The notes under the pieces are model-generated. The model did no database searches and was not told where the DNA came from. It saw nothing but the letters and a program-made list of their open reading frames with translations. Source: Narthecium ossifragum (lineage: Eukaryota; Streptophyta; Magnoliopsida; Dioscoreales; Nartheciaceae). Taken from it: a stretch of DNA of 64,000 nt. The stretch spans positions 15,557,888 through 15,621,887 of the forward strand of contig OY986966.1 of assembly GCA_963920575.1 (NCBI GenBank). Reading direction: 5' to 3'. This document shows positions 34,888-47,615 of the stretch, one piece after another. A program made the translations under genes and the position numbers. Numbering within the stretch: the first letter of the stretch is position 1; each line of letters starts with the position of its first letter.

Positions 34888-35948
34888 ACGTTTTGATTAT
34901 ATTTTGATGATGCCAATATGTTCTTAAATGTTTAAATATATATGTGATAAAATATATGTTGATAAACAAGCTTTAACTTTCATATTTGAGATATTATTGG
35001 GTTGACGGATGATGCATGGATGCATCCGTGGAGCTGACGGATGATGCGTGGATGCATCCGTGAGATGCGACGGTCGATCCGTGGATCGACCGTGAGACGC
35101 GACGGTCGATCCGTGGATCGACCGTGGAGGATTTTTGTACATCCGTAGGATGCGACGGTCGATCCGTGGATCGACCGTGAGATGTGACGGTCGATCCATG
35201 GATCGACCGTGAGGCTGTTTTGAAGAAAAATAAGGTGTGACGGTCGATCGGTGCATCAACCGTGAGAAGCTTCTTTCTTGACAGAGGCTGACGGACGATG
35301 TGACGGACGATGCGACGGTCGACCGTGAGGCATGACGGACGATGCATGGATCGACCGTGAGCCCAAAAACTAGTCGTTAAAGAGCCGTTGCAGAAACTGA
35401 AAATAGCCGTTGGAAGCTATTTTTTGAGGCCCTAAAGCTCAACTATATATGAGAAGATGCAGGAAACTTGGGGTAAGACTAAGGGAGATATTAGTTTACA
35501 TTGTAACAAGTTTTAATCTTCTTTTGAGAGCTTTAACCTTTGTAAAACTACTTCAAGTGTGAAGTAGACTTTGAGAGAAATATCCAAGAGAGGGTGATTT
35601 GTAAGGTTCTCAAGCACGCGTAAGCTTGAGGGGGAGCTCCAGCAGTTGTTGGAGGATTTGTAAGGTTGCCAAGCACCCGGAAGCTTGGTGGGAAAACTTG
35701 TAAGGGAAGATTACAAGTAGTGGAACCTCAAGGAGAGCCTTGAGAGAGTGGACGTAGGCAAGGTTTGCCGAACCACTATAAAATCTGGTGCAAGTCTCCT
35801 AACTCTTTCTCTCATCCTTCATTGCATGCTTTACTTATAGTTTTCATATCTAAACAAGCATACTAGTCTTCTAGCATTTTAACTTGGTTTTCATCTATTG
35901 TATTTCCGCAAAAGAGTCCAATTCACCCCCCCCCCTCTTGGACCATCA
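34888..35948 (+). mobile_element. Copia-like solo LTR inside the Athila integrase
   Basis: About 1.06 kb, sharing TTTTGATGATGCCAATAT at the start and CAATTCACCCCCCC...TTGGACCATCA at the end with the LTR at 1870-5900. The start may be TGACG at 34886. Instead of a 5-bp target duplication it lies between 275-bp direct repeats of integrase. It contains a palindrome array at 35003-35362 and a TATAAAATC-type segment near 35775. Confidence 0.85.
35003..35362. repeat. Palindrome array in second Copia-like LTR
   Basis: At least four perfect 24-bp palindrome-like units with arms ACGGTCGATCC and GGATCGACCGT around two bases (about 35070, 35102, 35154 and 35186), plus related GACGGATGATGC...GCATCCGT units at the left. 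Confidence 0.9.
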
Positions 35949-36223
35949 ACTCAACTGTAAAAACCTTTTTTCTCCTCCAGCTTGCAAGTCCATGTTTAGC
36001 TCCTTAACTGCCCAATAGGCCCTATGCTCCAATTCAACTGGTAAGTGACAAGACTTTCCAAAGACAAGTTTGTAAGGAGACATACCCAAGGGTGTCTTGA
36101 AAGCTGTCCTATATGCCCAAAGAGCATCATCCAACTTGTTTGCCCAATCCTTCCTTGAACTACTCACTGTTTTCTCTAAAATTTGCTTCAGCTCCCTATT
36201 AGCAAGTTCCACTTGCCCATTTG
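35949..36223 (-). repeat. 275-bp integrase duplication, right copy
   Basis: The first copy in coding order; it ends at the Copia-like LTR edge (35948). See the left copy at 34613-34887. Confidence 0.95.
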
Positions 36224-39200
36224 CCTGGGGATGATAAGCAAGCGCCACCTTATGAGTAACCCCATATTTCTTCAACAAGTTCTCAAATGACCGATTACAA
36301 AAATGGGAGCCTCCATCACTAATAATGGCTCTCGGCACACCAAATCTTGAAAATATATTCTTCTTCACAAATCTCATCACCACCCGAGAATCATTTGTCT
36401 GGGTTGCAATAGCTTCAACCCACTTGGAAACATAATCCACTACTACCAAAATATACTGACTGTTGAAGGATGAAGGAAATGGGCCCATGAAATCAATTCC
36501 CCATAAATCAAACAATTCAACTTCCAGGATACTCGTCAAGGGCATTTCATTCCTTTTCGAAATACTGCCAACCCTCTGACATCTATCACACATACTCACA
36601 TATTTCCTAGCATCATGATACATGGTTGGCCAATAAAAACCAGATTGCCATATTTTTGCAATTGTCTTGGAGGTGCTAAAATGTCCACCACACTCCAAGG
36701 AATGGCAATGATCAAGGATATCCTTCATCTCATCCTCAGGAACGCATCTTCTAATCATCCCATCTGCACAATGTTTATAAAGAAGTGGTTCCTCCCAAAA
36801 GTAATGCTTCACATCAAAGAAAAACCTTTTCTTTTGCTGATAGCTCAAATCAGGGGGAACAATGTCACTTACTAAATAGTTTACCAAATCCGCATACCAA
36901 GGAATGGCTGAAACCACCAATAACTGCTCATCTGGAAAACTTTCATTAATGGGAACCTCATCTTCTCTTGACTACCTCTCTAATCTAGATAAATGATCTG
37001 CCACAACATTGTCCATGCCTCTCTTGTCTCGAATTTCAATATCAAATTCTTGAAGGAGCAACACCCATCTAATTAGGCTTGGTTTGGCATCTTTCTTTTG
37101 TAGCAAATACTTGATCGCTGAATGGTCCGTGAATACAATCACCTTGGAACCTACAAGATAAGATCGAAACTTGTCAAAAGCAAATACAACAGCAAGAAAT
37201 TCTTTCTCAGTAGTTGCATAATTTAGCTGTGCATCATTTAAAACTCTACTAGCATAATATATAACATGCAACTTCCTATTTTTCCTCTGGCCAAAAACAG
37301 CACCCAAAGCAAAATCACTCGCATCACACATTAATTTGAATGGTAAACTCCAATCTGGGGCTGCCATAATTGGTCCGGACATCAATTCTTGTTTCAACCT
37401 GCTAAAAGCATTTAAACAATCCTTATCAAAGTCAAACACCACATCCTTATTTAACAAATTACAAAGAGGTTTAGAGATTTTAGAAAAATCTTTAATGAAC
37501 CGCCGGTAAAATCCTGCATGACCAAGGAAGCTTCTAACACCCTTCACGTTGATAGGTGGTGGCAGTTTTTCAATAACCACTATTTTTGCTCGGTCCATCT
37601 CAATACCTCTACCTGAAATTTTGTGGCCTAGCACAATACCTTCATGCACCATAAAGTGACATTTCTCCCAATTCAAAACCAAATTTGTTTCCTCACAACG
37701 CAGCAAAATCTGAGACAAATTTTCCAAGCAGCTATCAAAAGAAGATCCAAAAACCGAAAAATCATCCATGAAAACCTCCATTATTCTTTCAACAAAGTCA
37801 GAAAAAATAGCCATCATGCATCTTTGGAATGTAGCAGGTGCATTACACAATCCGAAAGGCATTCTACGAAATGCGAATGTACCATAAGGACAAGTAAAGG
37901 TTGTCTTTTCTTGGTCTTCAGGGGATATAGGAATTTGATTGTACCCTGAGTAACCATCTAGAAAACAATAATAGTTATACCCAGCAAGTCTCTCTAGCAC
38001 CTGATCTAGAAAAGGTAAAGGAAAATGATCCTTACGGGTAACACTATTAAGTTTCCTATAATCTATACATACTCGCCACCAAGTTACTGTCCTAGTGGGA
38101 ATTATTTCATTATTTTCATTATGCACTACAGTCATCCCACCCTTCTTAGGTACCACCTGTACTGGACTAATCCATGAACTATCAGATATAGGATAGATAA
38201 TTCCGGCATCTAACCATTTAAGAACTTCACCCCTCACCACTTCTTTCATGTTAGGATTTAACCTTCTTTGATTTTCAACAATAGGTTTATGGTTATCATC
38301 CATGAGAATTCTGTGCATACACAGTGAAGGGCTAATTCCTCTAAGATCTGATATAGTCCATCCTATGGCTTTTCTTCTCAATCTCAAAACACGCATCAAC
38401 TTGTTAATTTCAACATCAGACAAAGAAGAGCTCACAATCACAGGTAAAGTATTATTCTCACTTAAAAATGCATACCTGAGATGTGACGGTAATGGTTTCA
38501 ACTCCAAAGTTGGTGCTTGCTCATTAGAAGGAAGAGGGAGTGGCTTACCTTTACCAAGATCCTCAAAATGATTACCTCTTTGCTTCAACTTTGGACCTGT
38601 AGCATCCAATGCACCTGCCACTTCTGCAACCTCCATGTTATCATCATTAGTTGTTCCGGCATTCACTAAACAAGTCTCAAGAGGTTCCTTTGTTATTCCA
38701 TATATAAGAACCTCCTTGGTTGCCTCATCTATTACATCAACTCGACAAATATGGTCAGTAAAAGAAGGATATTTAGTAGCTTGAAACAAATTGAACTCTA
38801 CCTCTTCTTCACCAACCTTCAAAGTCAACCTACCATTCTTAACATCTATGACAGCTCCAGCTGTGGCTAGAAAAGGTCGGCCTAAGATTATAGGGATCTC
38901 GGTGTCTTCTTCCATTTCTAACACAATAAAGTCACCCGGTATGATGAACTTTTTTACCTTGATCAGAACATTCTCAAGAATACCAACTGGATACTTCACT
39001 GATCGGTCAGCTAGTTGTAATGAAATGGTAGTAGGTTGCAACTCCTTTAATCCAAGCCTCCTAGCAACAGATAAAGGCATTAGCGAGACACTAGCACCTA
39101 AATCACACAAAGCTTTAGAAAAATTAACATCACCGATAGTACATGGAATAAAAAAACTCCCTAGATCTCTCAGCTTTGGTGGAAGCTTATTTTGGATGAT

Positions 39201-41018
39201 GGCACTGCATTCCTCTGTCAAGGCAATGGTCCCGAAGTCCTCCAATTTCCTCTTTTTTGACATGATCTCCTTTAGAAACTTTGTATAAGCAGGAATCTGT
39301 GCTAAGGCATCTGCAAAAGGAATATTAATGTGAAGTTGCCTAAACACTTTTAAAAATTTCTCAAACTATTGATCCATTTTATTCTGCTTAAGTTTTTGAG
39401 GAAAAGGAATGGGAGGGATATATGGTTCAACCGGTGGTAATGTAGCTGGTGCATTTACTAAGTCATTGACTTCTTCTCTGACATTCTTGCTCACTTCACA
39501 CTGATCTTCTTCATCACCATGTATAGGCTCACCACTTACCTGACCAAGCTGCTTACCACTTCTCAAGATAACTGCCTTGCAATGCTCCTTTGGGTTAACC
39601 TCTGTTTTACTAGGCAAATTACCTTGTCCACGAGAGTTGATGGAATTGGCTAATTGCCCCAATTGTAACTCTACATTTCTGTTGGAACTCGCCAATTGCT
39701 CAACTTTTGCTTCCATCCTCTAAAACCTCTCTGAACTAGCATTGGCTAACTTCTCAATAGCTATCTCCCATGGTTGCTTACCCTCTTGTTGAGGAGGTCT
39801 TGGCTGGAAACCAGGAGGAATGAAAGGTCTCGGATTACTGCTCCCTGTATTACCTTCTTGTTTCCATGAAAAGTTCGGATGATTCCTCCAAACTTGGTTG
39901 TATGTACTGGAATAAGGATTATTTTGGTATTGTTGCCTGCTGAAATTAGACACAAATTGAGCCTGCTCTACCTGCATACAATCAGAACTTATATGAGCTC
40001 CTCCACAAAATTCACAAGTCATTACAGGGCTGGAAACAGCATTCATATTACCTAACTTACCACAGATTTTTACCAAAGAATCAACCTTGGCATTCAACAT
40101 GTTTATGCCATCTAAATCATACATACCTGGAGCTTTCTTAGACATAGCTCTTTCATTAGACCACTGATAATCATTATAAGCCATTTCATCCAACAAGTCA
40201 CATGCGTCATCAAACGACTTACCCATTAAGGCACCTCCTGCAGCTGCATCTAAGGTAATCCTAAGTGAAGGTGTTAGTCCGTTATAAAAAGTTTGTATAA
40301 TCAGCCATTCAGGAATACTATGATGTGGACAATTCCTCTGCAACTCCTTAAACCTTTCCCAAGCTTCATATAAAGACTCACTCTCAAACTGAGCAAAACT
40401 AGTAATATCAGTTCTAAGTTTAGCAGTTTTACCTGGGGGAAAATACTTGGTTAGAAAACCTTGAGACAAAGTATTCCAAGTTGTGAAAAAACTAGGTGCC
40501 TTGGAATTTAACCAGGCCTTGGCCTTATCTTTTAGAGAGAATGGAAAAAATCTAAGCCGAATAGCATCATCACTTACCCCATTCATCTTAATTGTGTCAC
40601 ATATTTCCAAGAAATGAGCAATGTGTGCATGTGGGTCTTCAACAGCTCCTCCACCAAATTGGTCTTGCTGCACCATCTGGATTAAACCAGGCTTAATCTC
40701 AAAGTTATTCGCATTTACAGCAGGTCTCGCAATGCTAGATTGAGCACCATTGATATTTGGCATAGCATAGTCACGCAACACCCTTTGATTCTCTTCCTCT
40801 GCCATATATTCCACTGATTCTTGCTCCAACTCCAATCTTCATTTTCTCCTTAATGCACGTAAGGTTCTCTCGATTTCTGGATCAAAAAGTTGAATTAGTT
40901 GACCAGTACGTTGCATACAATCAATAAAGAGAAATATATATAAAAATAAATTAAGCCAAAACACAAAATTAGCCTAGATTAATACAAGAACAACTTGCAT
41001 CAATATTGAAAACAATCC

Positions 41019-41036
41019 TCCCCGGCAACGGCGTCA
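41019..41036 (-). other. Primer binding site of the Athila element
   Basis: On the minus strand TGACGCCGTTGCCGGGGA follows the LTR end by a few bases. One base differs from the tRNA-Asp-type site TGGCGCCGTTGCCGGGGA. Confidence 0.8.
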
Positions 41037-41042
41037 AAAACT

Positions 41043-42578
41043 TGATGTTCCCTAGACTCTACCACAAGTGCATGGGTCGTGACAAGTAGAATAGGGTAAA
41101 AAGAGTATCGTTTCCACAAGGAGGATGATTCAAGTACCAATGTATCCAATTTCTTATATTATCTAAGCATTTCAAACGAGATATAACACTGACAAATCTG
41201 AACTGAAAGCAAATCAATATTAAATAGAAGAGTATGAAAGGTTTCTAGGATTTGGATTTCATCGATTGAATCTCTTCAATGAATTTTAATCTGGTTGCTG
41301 AAAATAGAACTTTGTTAATTATCATGACTGAATTCCCTTTTTTTATGTGAAATCCTCTTTCAAGGTATAACTCAAATACCTAAATTAATTCTATGTCTAC
41401 TTTCGTGATCACAGGAATTAATTTAGATTCATTGGGCTCTTAGGAATCCTTGAACAAAAATCACCTTGTCATATGTTTATTTCTAACATATACTACCAAG
41501 GTTTGATGAAACCACGAACTAATGTTAAACTTCAACTTTCGTTACTTCGTTCAACATCTGAAACATACAAGTCATGGCCAGTAACTTGCAAGAAAAAGAA
41601 ACGATTTCATCAAATTGCAACTAACAAGAATATTCTAAACAACCCAACTCAATTCAGATCAGAAACTCAATGACTTCATCCAAACCCTAGAATAAGAAAA
41701 CTAGGTATTCATGGTTGATAGAAAGAAAACCAATGTTTCATAAATACATATCGTCAATCAGAACTAGGATGAAGAGAATAGAATGAAAACTCTGATCCTC
41801 TTCTTCTGGTCGTCCTCCTCTTTCTCTGCTCGTCCTGCTCCTTTTTCTGCTCCTTTCTCTCTGCTTGTCCTGCTCCTTTTTCTGCTCCTTTCTTCTCTGC
41901 TTCTCTCCTTCTCTGCTTCCTTGCTTTCTAGCCGTTCTCTGCTCCCCCTTCTATTATTCCTCCCAGCCATCTTTCCTAAAGTGTCCGCCCTTTCTTCCAT
42001 TAACCACATGCCAATCCCACTAATCAAGGAAAGATCAAATAAACTCCTAATATAATTAGGAAATGTGGTGCTCCCAGCTGGGATCTTCATGAATCAAATC
42101 TGGACTCCAAAATGAATCTCGTCCAACCCAAGTGCAGGTGCAGCAATTCCGAGTCTGATGGCTTCATCAATTTTTCTGTCTTTATTCAGGCTGAATCAGC
42201 AAAAACTCCAAACATCAAAGTTGTAGCGCTCTTCCTTATCTTTCCAACGCATCCTGGATCATCCCAATCAGAGTTTGTATGAAGAAGTTATGTTCCAATT
42301 ACTAACTGCTGTGCAGAATGTCCAGAATTGCTCAATTAGCTTCGTTTTGCACTTTAGATATTCAATTGCATCCAGGCCTAGCTCGAATTCTGCTTCTTCT
42401 CATCAGCCAAAGTTCAAATGATTCAATATCTAAATACCTGCAATTATCCAAAAATTCCCAAGAATTAAGTAAATGCAGAAGCCACCTAAAATTCTTGATA
42501 AAAGAGCAAGGAATGATGTAAAACACTTGAATTTGACAATCAATATTAAGAAGATGTGTGGAAATAATTCCCGCATCA
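41043..42578 (-). repeat. 5' LTR of the Athila element
   Basis: 1536 bp from TGATGTTCCC to CCGCATCA. Next to it at 42579 the PMD gene resumes (CACGTTAGGCATTTTG). Confidence 0.95.
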
Positions 42579-45500
42579 CACGTTAGGCATTTTGCATGAC
42601 ATATGCTTGGAGTTGCTCGGTGTTGTACCCACAGAGGGCCGACAGAATATGTTTGAGTTGTCATGGCTACACACTACTTTCGGACATATTGGACCAGATG
42701 CCACGGATCTACTTGTATATCAGGTTACACGCGCCTACATCCTATATGTGTTAGGTTGTTTACTACTACCTGACGCGAATGGCTCCAGGGTAAGTACAAT
42801 TACCTATTTATATTTTATTTATCGATCTATTGGATCAACTGACATTGTCTTTCAATTGTATGTACATATAAACTACCTACCTTTGTTACATGACTTGGAC
42901 CTATGTGGACAGTATGCTTGGGGGCAGCCTTCCTAGCACATCTCTTTCGGGAGCTATGTAAAGCTTCACAAAGACGAAAGTATGAAATCTCTGGATGCCT
43001 TTACCTGCTACAGGTGATTTCTCATTTATATATCATATATAGTTGCTTTAAATATTTTATATTATACCTAATTTGGAGTTGTTTTCACAGGTATGGTCAT
43101 GGGAGCACCTCCATATAGAGCGGCATGAACTACTGCCATGACGACCGCTAGCTACCCAAGAGCAAAATGAGGAGCGTGATTTGCCTATTCTTCAAGGCCC
43201 ATTGGCAATCCAGTACGAACTCTTCATTTTTTTTAAATATTTTTTTAAAGTTTGGTTAGCATTAGCATCTAGCTCTTTATATGCAATGCAGGTGGACAGC
43301 ACCACACAGCGGTAGAGGGAACCCGCATGGCCGTTACTTAGCCTACTACCAAGAGCAGTTGGATAGGCAGTTATCATCCCAGGTATTATTGCTTACGATC
43401 CAAGATTTTGTTACCTACTTTAATGTTGATGTGATCTAACTAAGTTTGTATTTTATACTTGTAGATTATATGGTATCCATACACACTGCAGCGTCTAGCA
43501 CAATTACCGGCCCTTTGCACTGCGGGGTTTGCTGGCTGAAGGAGTCATGTGCCGCTCATATGCTTTGATGTTGTGGAGATGCACCATGCACTACGGGTGA
43601 TGTGGCAGTTTGGCATGTGACAAGAGATACCGCCCCCGATGACAGAGAGACTATCGCGTGCAAGCCGTCGGGGCAATGTTACTGCGGACTGGGTCACTAC
43701 GCATCACCAGTATATCACCCAATGGGAGGAGCGACACCAAAGGATCATTGACGGTGCAGTGGACGATGGTGAGGATGTGAGGACCTGTACCTCCAACCTG
43801 GTCCGACCGCGTCGGTCAAGGGTCTGGTTCGATTGGTTTGGCTCGGTTGGCCTTGCTTCGCGATCTCTTTTGATCGTTGCGACTCCGGGGTTAACTTAGT
43901 AAATTACCCTTGGCGGAGTTGGTTTCACACACGCGTTGTGCACACATAGCCATGTGATGATGTATGTACTTGATTAGATCATCAGGGGAATCCTAGACCG
44001 GAAGATCTTGATTAGATCAAGGGTTGAGTTTATGGGATCAGATCTGGCCGATCGGATGGCCAAGATCTCATCTTAAGCCATTAGTACTTAAGCCTCCACT
44101 TAACCCATCTCCCGCTAGGGCTTCAGCTGCGTGAGAGAGAGAGCGAGAGAGAGAGAGAGAGAGGCGACACTGGCGGCGGGGTTTCTTCTCTCGACGGCGA
44201 CGACGACGAAACAGGAGTGACGGCGATGGCGGACGGCGGCGATCGCGATCAGAGGAGAGGGCTCGGAGACGACGACTACGACTGGAGAGAAGAAGATCTC
44301 GACGCCCGAAGGTAGGGGATTCTACCCTAATCTCGGATTAGGCCCTAGGAATGGGTTTTGATGATTATGGTTTGGATTTTGTTTGTTGATGTGTTGATCT
44401 CGTGGTTGCTCTGTGGATTTCATGATCGCCGGTTGATGTTCTTCTCCCCTCTTCGCTGCCATTGTTTGGGCCTTTGGGTTTTAATGGATTTTCGATGCTT
44501 TTAATTTGGCATTTCCGCTTCTTCTCTGTTTTTCCTTTGATTTATTGGCTGGTTCTCGGATTTCTTCTTAGTCCGATGGTTGAGCTAGCCAGTCTCTTGC
44601 TGGTTTGTTGGATGAATGCCAGACTAAGGTCTGGATCGATGCTATCTCGTTCTCCCCCCCACTGCAATGGTTTGGATGCATGATAACTGGGTTTGATTGG
44701 TTTCTCTATTGATTTCGTGATTGCTTGTTAATGTTCTTCCTCCTTTGTTGTTGCTGCCTAGATCCTTGGATCGGATGGATTTCTGATAAGATTCCATCTT
44801 TGACTTCTCTGGTTTTCGTTGATCGACGGATTTCCTTCTCTTTCTTTGAGCTTGATCAGATTGCCCTTGTTTTCTGCGGGTTCCTCGGCCTCTGTTCTTG
44901 GTTGCCGCATGCTGTAGATTCTCCTCCAATCCCTCTCCCGATTTCCCTTTGAGTCTCCTGGTGCTAGCTTGGTCGGATTGTTGTGATTGTTGATTTCTGC
45001 TGGAACAACTGCCGATCTCTGGGTTCTTTCGGGGTTGATTCATCCATTGTTGGAGTAGTCGTTGAGCAATTGGTGCTTGATGGCCCTGCTTTCCTCGTGT
45101 AGCTGGTCAGCCTCGGGTATGTAGGGTAGGCGTTTGTTGGGTTGCTTCTGTGCTGCAGAGTATTGGGTTGAGGCTGTGGTTTGGTCGTTAGCTGTGTTTT
45201 TCTACAATGGCTAACCTCCCTGTTCTGCCCTCTTCTTCCCTCCGGCTGTTCTTTTAAATCACTGTTGTAGTGCTTATGGTAGCTGATGTTAGATTAGTGC
45301 ATGTTGTCCCTCCCTTACTCAACTGCTACATCTCATGTCAGTTATCTAATTATTGAATTCTTGTAGCATGCTTAATCCTAGGGCCGAAGGTGTGCCCTGT
45401 GGGTTATGATTTTGGATGTCTGAATGCCATGGTTGGATTATATATTTCGCTCTGTTATATGTTTAGCTATGTTATACCTGGATGGTTATGTGATTGATGA

Positions 45501-47071
45501 ATTCACATGTAGAGACACCTAGGCCTAGTTGTTTGATTAGGCTCATGCATGTTGTATGCATTAGAAGCATTAAGGCTAGGTGCGGGCGATGGGGTTCGAT
45601 CGCCGATCCGAGGGCTCGGGTAGCTCGGATCTAGCTCCAGGACCGAGGTATGGGTAGGAGGATTAGGGCGAGATTGTGTGGATATGATCTTATGTTGATC
45701 GAGGTTGCAACCTAGATATACTCTTGATTGATGATATTGAGGTGTAGATGTCGTGTCTACTTTCGCTCAAGTGCTAGATATGGATGTCGATATCCCTGAC
45801 ATTTGTCCCCACGAGGGATGGTGGTATTGAGACTGGGCAGGGTCGAACCTGGACAGGAGCCCGCAGTCATATTGTTTTCCCCTCTTTGTTGGGTGAGGGT
45901 GGGACCTGGACAGGAGCCCTCGGGGAGTCGATGAGGCTAGGGTTTAGCCTCCTGGCATACTTAGCCTTGACGAATGTAGATACAGTTGCAGTTTTACCCT
46001 TTCCTTGAGAGTGCTGTAGAGTAGAACCCTACTGGGCTTTCTGCTCACCCTACCCGGGCTGCGTTTTGCAGGTGCCGGCGCCGTTCCTACCACTTCAGTA
46101 GCCACATGCAGATCAGCTCTTGGAGGCACTTCTACGTCGGGTGGACTTTGAGGTTGTTGACAGATCAGAGGGCTAAATTCAGTATTTCATATTTATTTGA
46201 TGTAGTTAAATCTTGGAGACTTATGCTTTTTATTTGAGGACAAATTGTATAACTTTTAATTTTGATATTAATGACAATGACGTTTATTTGAATGTTTAAA
46301 TGGGGTTGTAATAATTATATTAGTTGTGAAACTACAATTATGCCCTCATGACAATGTATTTGAATTTATTGTGGAATATGAGAAACTGTACAGGTTCCTT
46401 GTGTAAGAATTATAGAGGAGACTCTGTCAAAATTTTCCGCTCCCATTGATGATTTAACAGGTTTAGGTTGCTCACCCCCGATCTGGATGGGTTTTCTGGG
46501 TCGAGGCGTGATAGAGGATCCTGCGTCATATTTGCAGTGGTACTGGGGATCACCATGCGGTATGTCTGTAGGCCTAGATTGGAGGACAGGATGGCCTATC
46601 AACCGAACATACACCTGTTACGGAAGCTGGTAAATATAATTTGTTTGTTAGTAATTAATTCTTCTATTGTGTTAATCTAACCAAACTTTCTTAACTTCCC
46701 ACTAATAGTATGACACCGCAGGGGAGAATTACATGATGTGTCGCGACCGTTCTAGAGAGGAGCTCGCCGATCGTTTTACATCGATATTTTACTCTATGAT
46801 GGAGGATTTGCGGATTTACGGCGGAGCTCCTGTCAGTTCACAACAGTCGCATCAGACTACTGGGCAGACTACTTCCTATGATATGCCGATGTGTCAAGAT
46901 ATACCATCATCATATCCAGTCATCGACACGACAGAGGAGGATCCGTAGGATTCGGATGGACATGTTGAGCATGATGTCGATGTCGGTGCTACGATGGAGC
47001 GAGAGGGGGCCAGACCGTCGAGGAGGAAGAAGATGGCAGTGAAGAAAAAGCAAAAAATTTGGAGATTGTGA
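42579..47071 (+). pseudogene. Plant mobile domain (PMD) gene of the large MULE, disrupted
   Basis: Exons recognised by PMD motifs: 42579-42789 (ICLELLGVVPTEG, LSWLHTTFGHIG), about 42860-43013 (QYAWG then GAAFLAHLFRELCKASQ after a 1-nt frameshift), 43091-43212 (VWSWEHLHIERHELLP), 43292-43382, 43465-43775 (VPLICFDVVEMHHALRVMWQFGM; WVTTHHQYITQWEERHQRI) and, after the Tekay-like LTR, 46519-46629 (RYVCRPRLEDRMAYQPN) and 46722-47071 (basic end RRKKMAVKKKQKIW). The N-terminal part is missing because the Athila element joins at 42578. In-frame stops and at least two frameshifts are present. PMD proteins (MAIN/MAIL family in Arabidopsis) are host silencing and genome-stability factors, and related PMD genes are carried by transposons. 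Confidence 0.85.
43776..46513 (+). mobile_element. Tekay-like solo LTR inside the PMD gene
   Basis: It begins TGTGAGGACCTGTACC, ends GGGTCGAGGCGTGATA, and is flanked by a perfect 5-bp target duplication GAGGA (43771-43775 and 46514-46518). Length 2738 bp. It carries a GA microsatellite near 44133-44163 and the shared CCGATCCGAGGGCTCGGGTA block near 45603. No internal coding region. It interrupts the PMD exon just after HQRIIDGAVDDGE. Confidence 0.93.
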
Positions 47072-47615
47072 TAGTCTTTCATTTAGAGATGTTAATGATG
47101 TTTGATGTAAACGGTTTTGATTTCTATAAAAAATGTGTTTAGATGTGAATGGGGTGAGTGTAATGTATTGGGTACGTATGAAAATTGGGGTGAATGTTTG
47201 GTTTGTAATCTTTAATTTTCAAACATTGTGTGGTTGAATGTTTGTATACAGAGTGGCAAAAAAACAAAAATGATGCTCTCATGTTGGTTCTCTACTAAGT
47301 CTTAGTAAAGAATCAAAAACTTCGTTCTCTAGTCAAGAAGTAACTTAGAACCACGTCTTAATAGAACTCCCATTCTCTTCTACGCACTTGGTCACGTGGC
47401 TCGGCATAACAATCAAAGGTTTCAATATAACTCCAAGTTACGTCTTCAATTGGAGTTACGTCTTCATTAGCAGAATTAAAAAAATGAAAGGCCACGCCAG
47501 CGTGACGCTGACGTGGCTAAACGAGGCATATCTTCATCAATATTTTCTCCCCATGTATATATTACTAATATTTTATTAAAATAATATTATTTTAAAAACA
47601 AATTCCTTTACTTTT

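Larger units (their letters stand above)
34274..40835 (-). pseudogene. Athila gag-pol polyprotein, disrupted
   Basis: The frame starts at ATG 40835. Gag (to about 39370) has LRFFPFSLKDKAKAWL, CPHHSIPEW and a zinc knuckle CEFCGGAHISSDC. Protease has LCDLGASVSLMP near 39100; RT has the active-site FMDD near 37770; RNase H has LMCDASDFALGAV near 37330 and FTDHSAIKYL near 37115. Integrase keeps its HHCC finger (HCH...GGHFS, CDRC) and catalytic aspartates in WGIDFMGPF and ISDGGSHF, with the glutamate in [12 protein letters not shown]. Three in-frame stops, all TAG, occur at 39720-39722, 39366-39368 and 36972-36974. A Copia-like LTR (34888-35948) breaks integrase, and 275 bp of integrase is present on both sides of it. 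The frame ends at 34274. Confidence 0.92.
30984..42578 (-). mobile_element. Nearly complete Athila Ty3-gypsy retrotransposon
   Basis: Two LTRs (30984-32537 and 41043-42578; ends TGATG/CATCA) flank an internal region with primer site, gag-pol in one frame and a polypurine tract, all reading on the minus strand. The two LTRs differ by only a few bases in the first 180 bp compared by eye, so the copy is fairly young. The gag-pol frame has three TAG stops and is split by a Copia-like solo LTR. Flanks differ: the left is a Tekay-like LTR (ending GGTAA), the right is the PMD gene (starting CACGT), with no target duplication. This suggests the two halves come from different insertions. No env-like frame was found in 32554-34210. 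Confidence 0.88.

Noticed and set aside
34924..35347. 111- and 117-codon minus-strand frames rich in His/Arg/Pro
   Set aside because: They translate the palindrome array of the Copia-like LTR.
38791..39288. 165-codon plus-strand frame
   Set aside because: It is the antisense shadow of the Athila protease region.
20277..42521. A 67-codon frame (MSRIAQLASFCTLG...) present in three places
   Set aside because: It recurs only because it lies in three copies of one LTR; it has no start context or family match.
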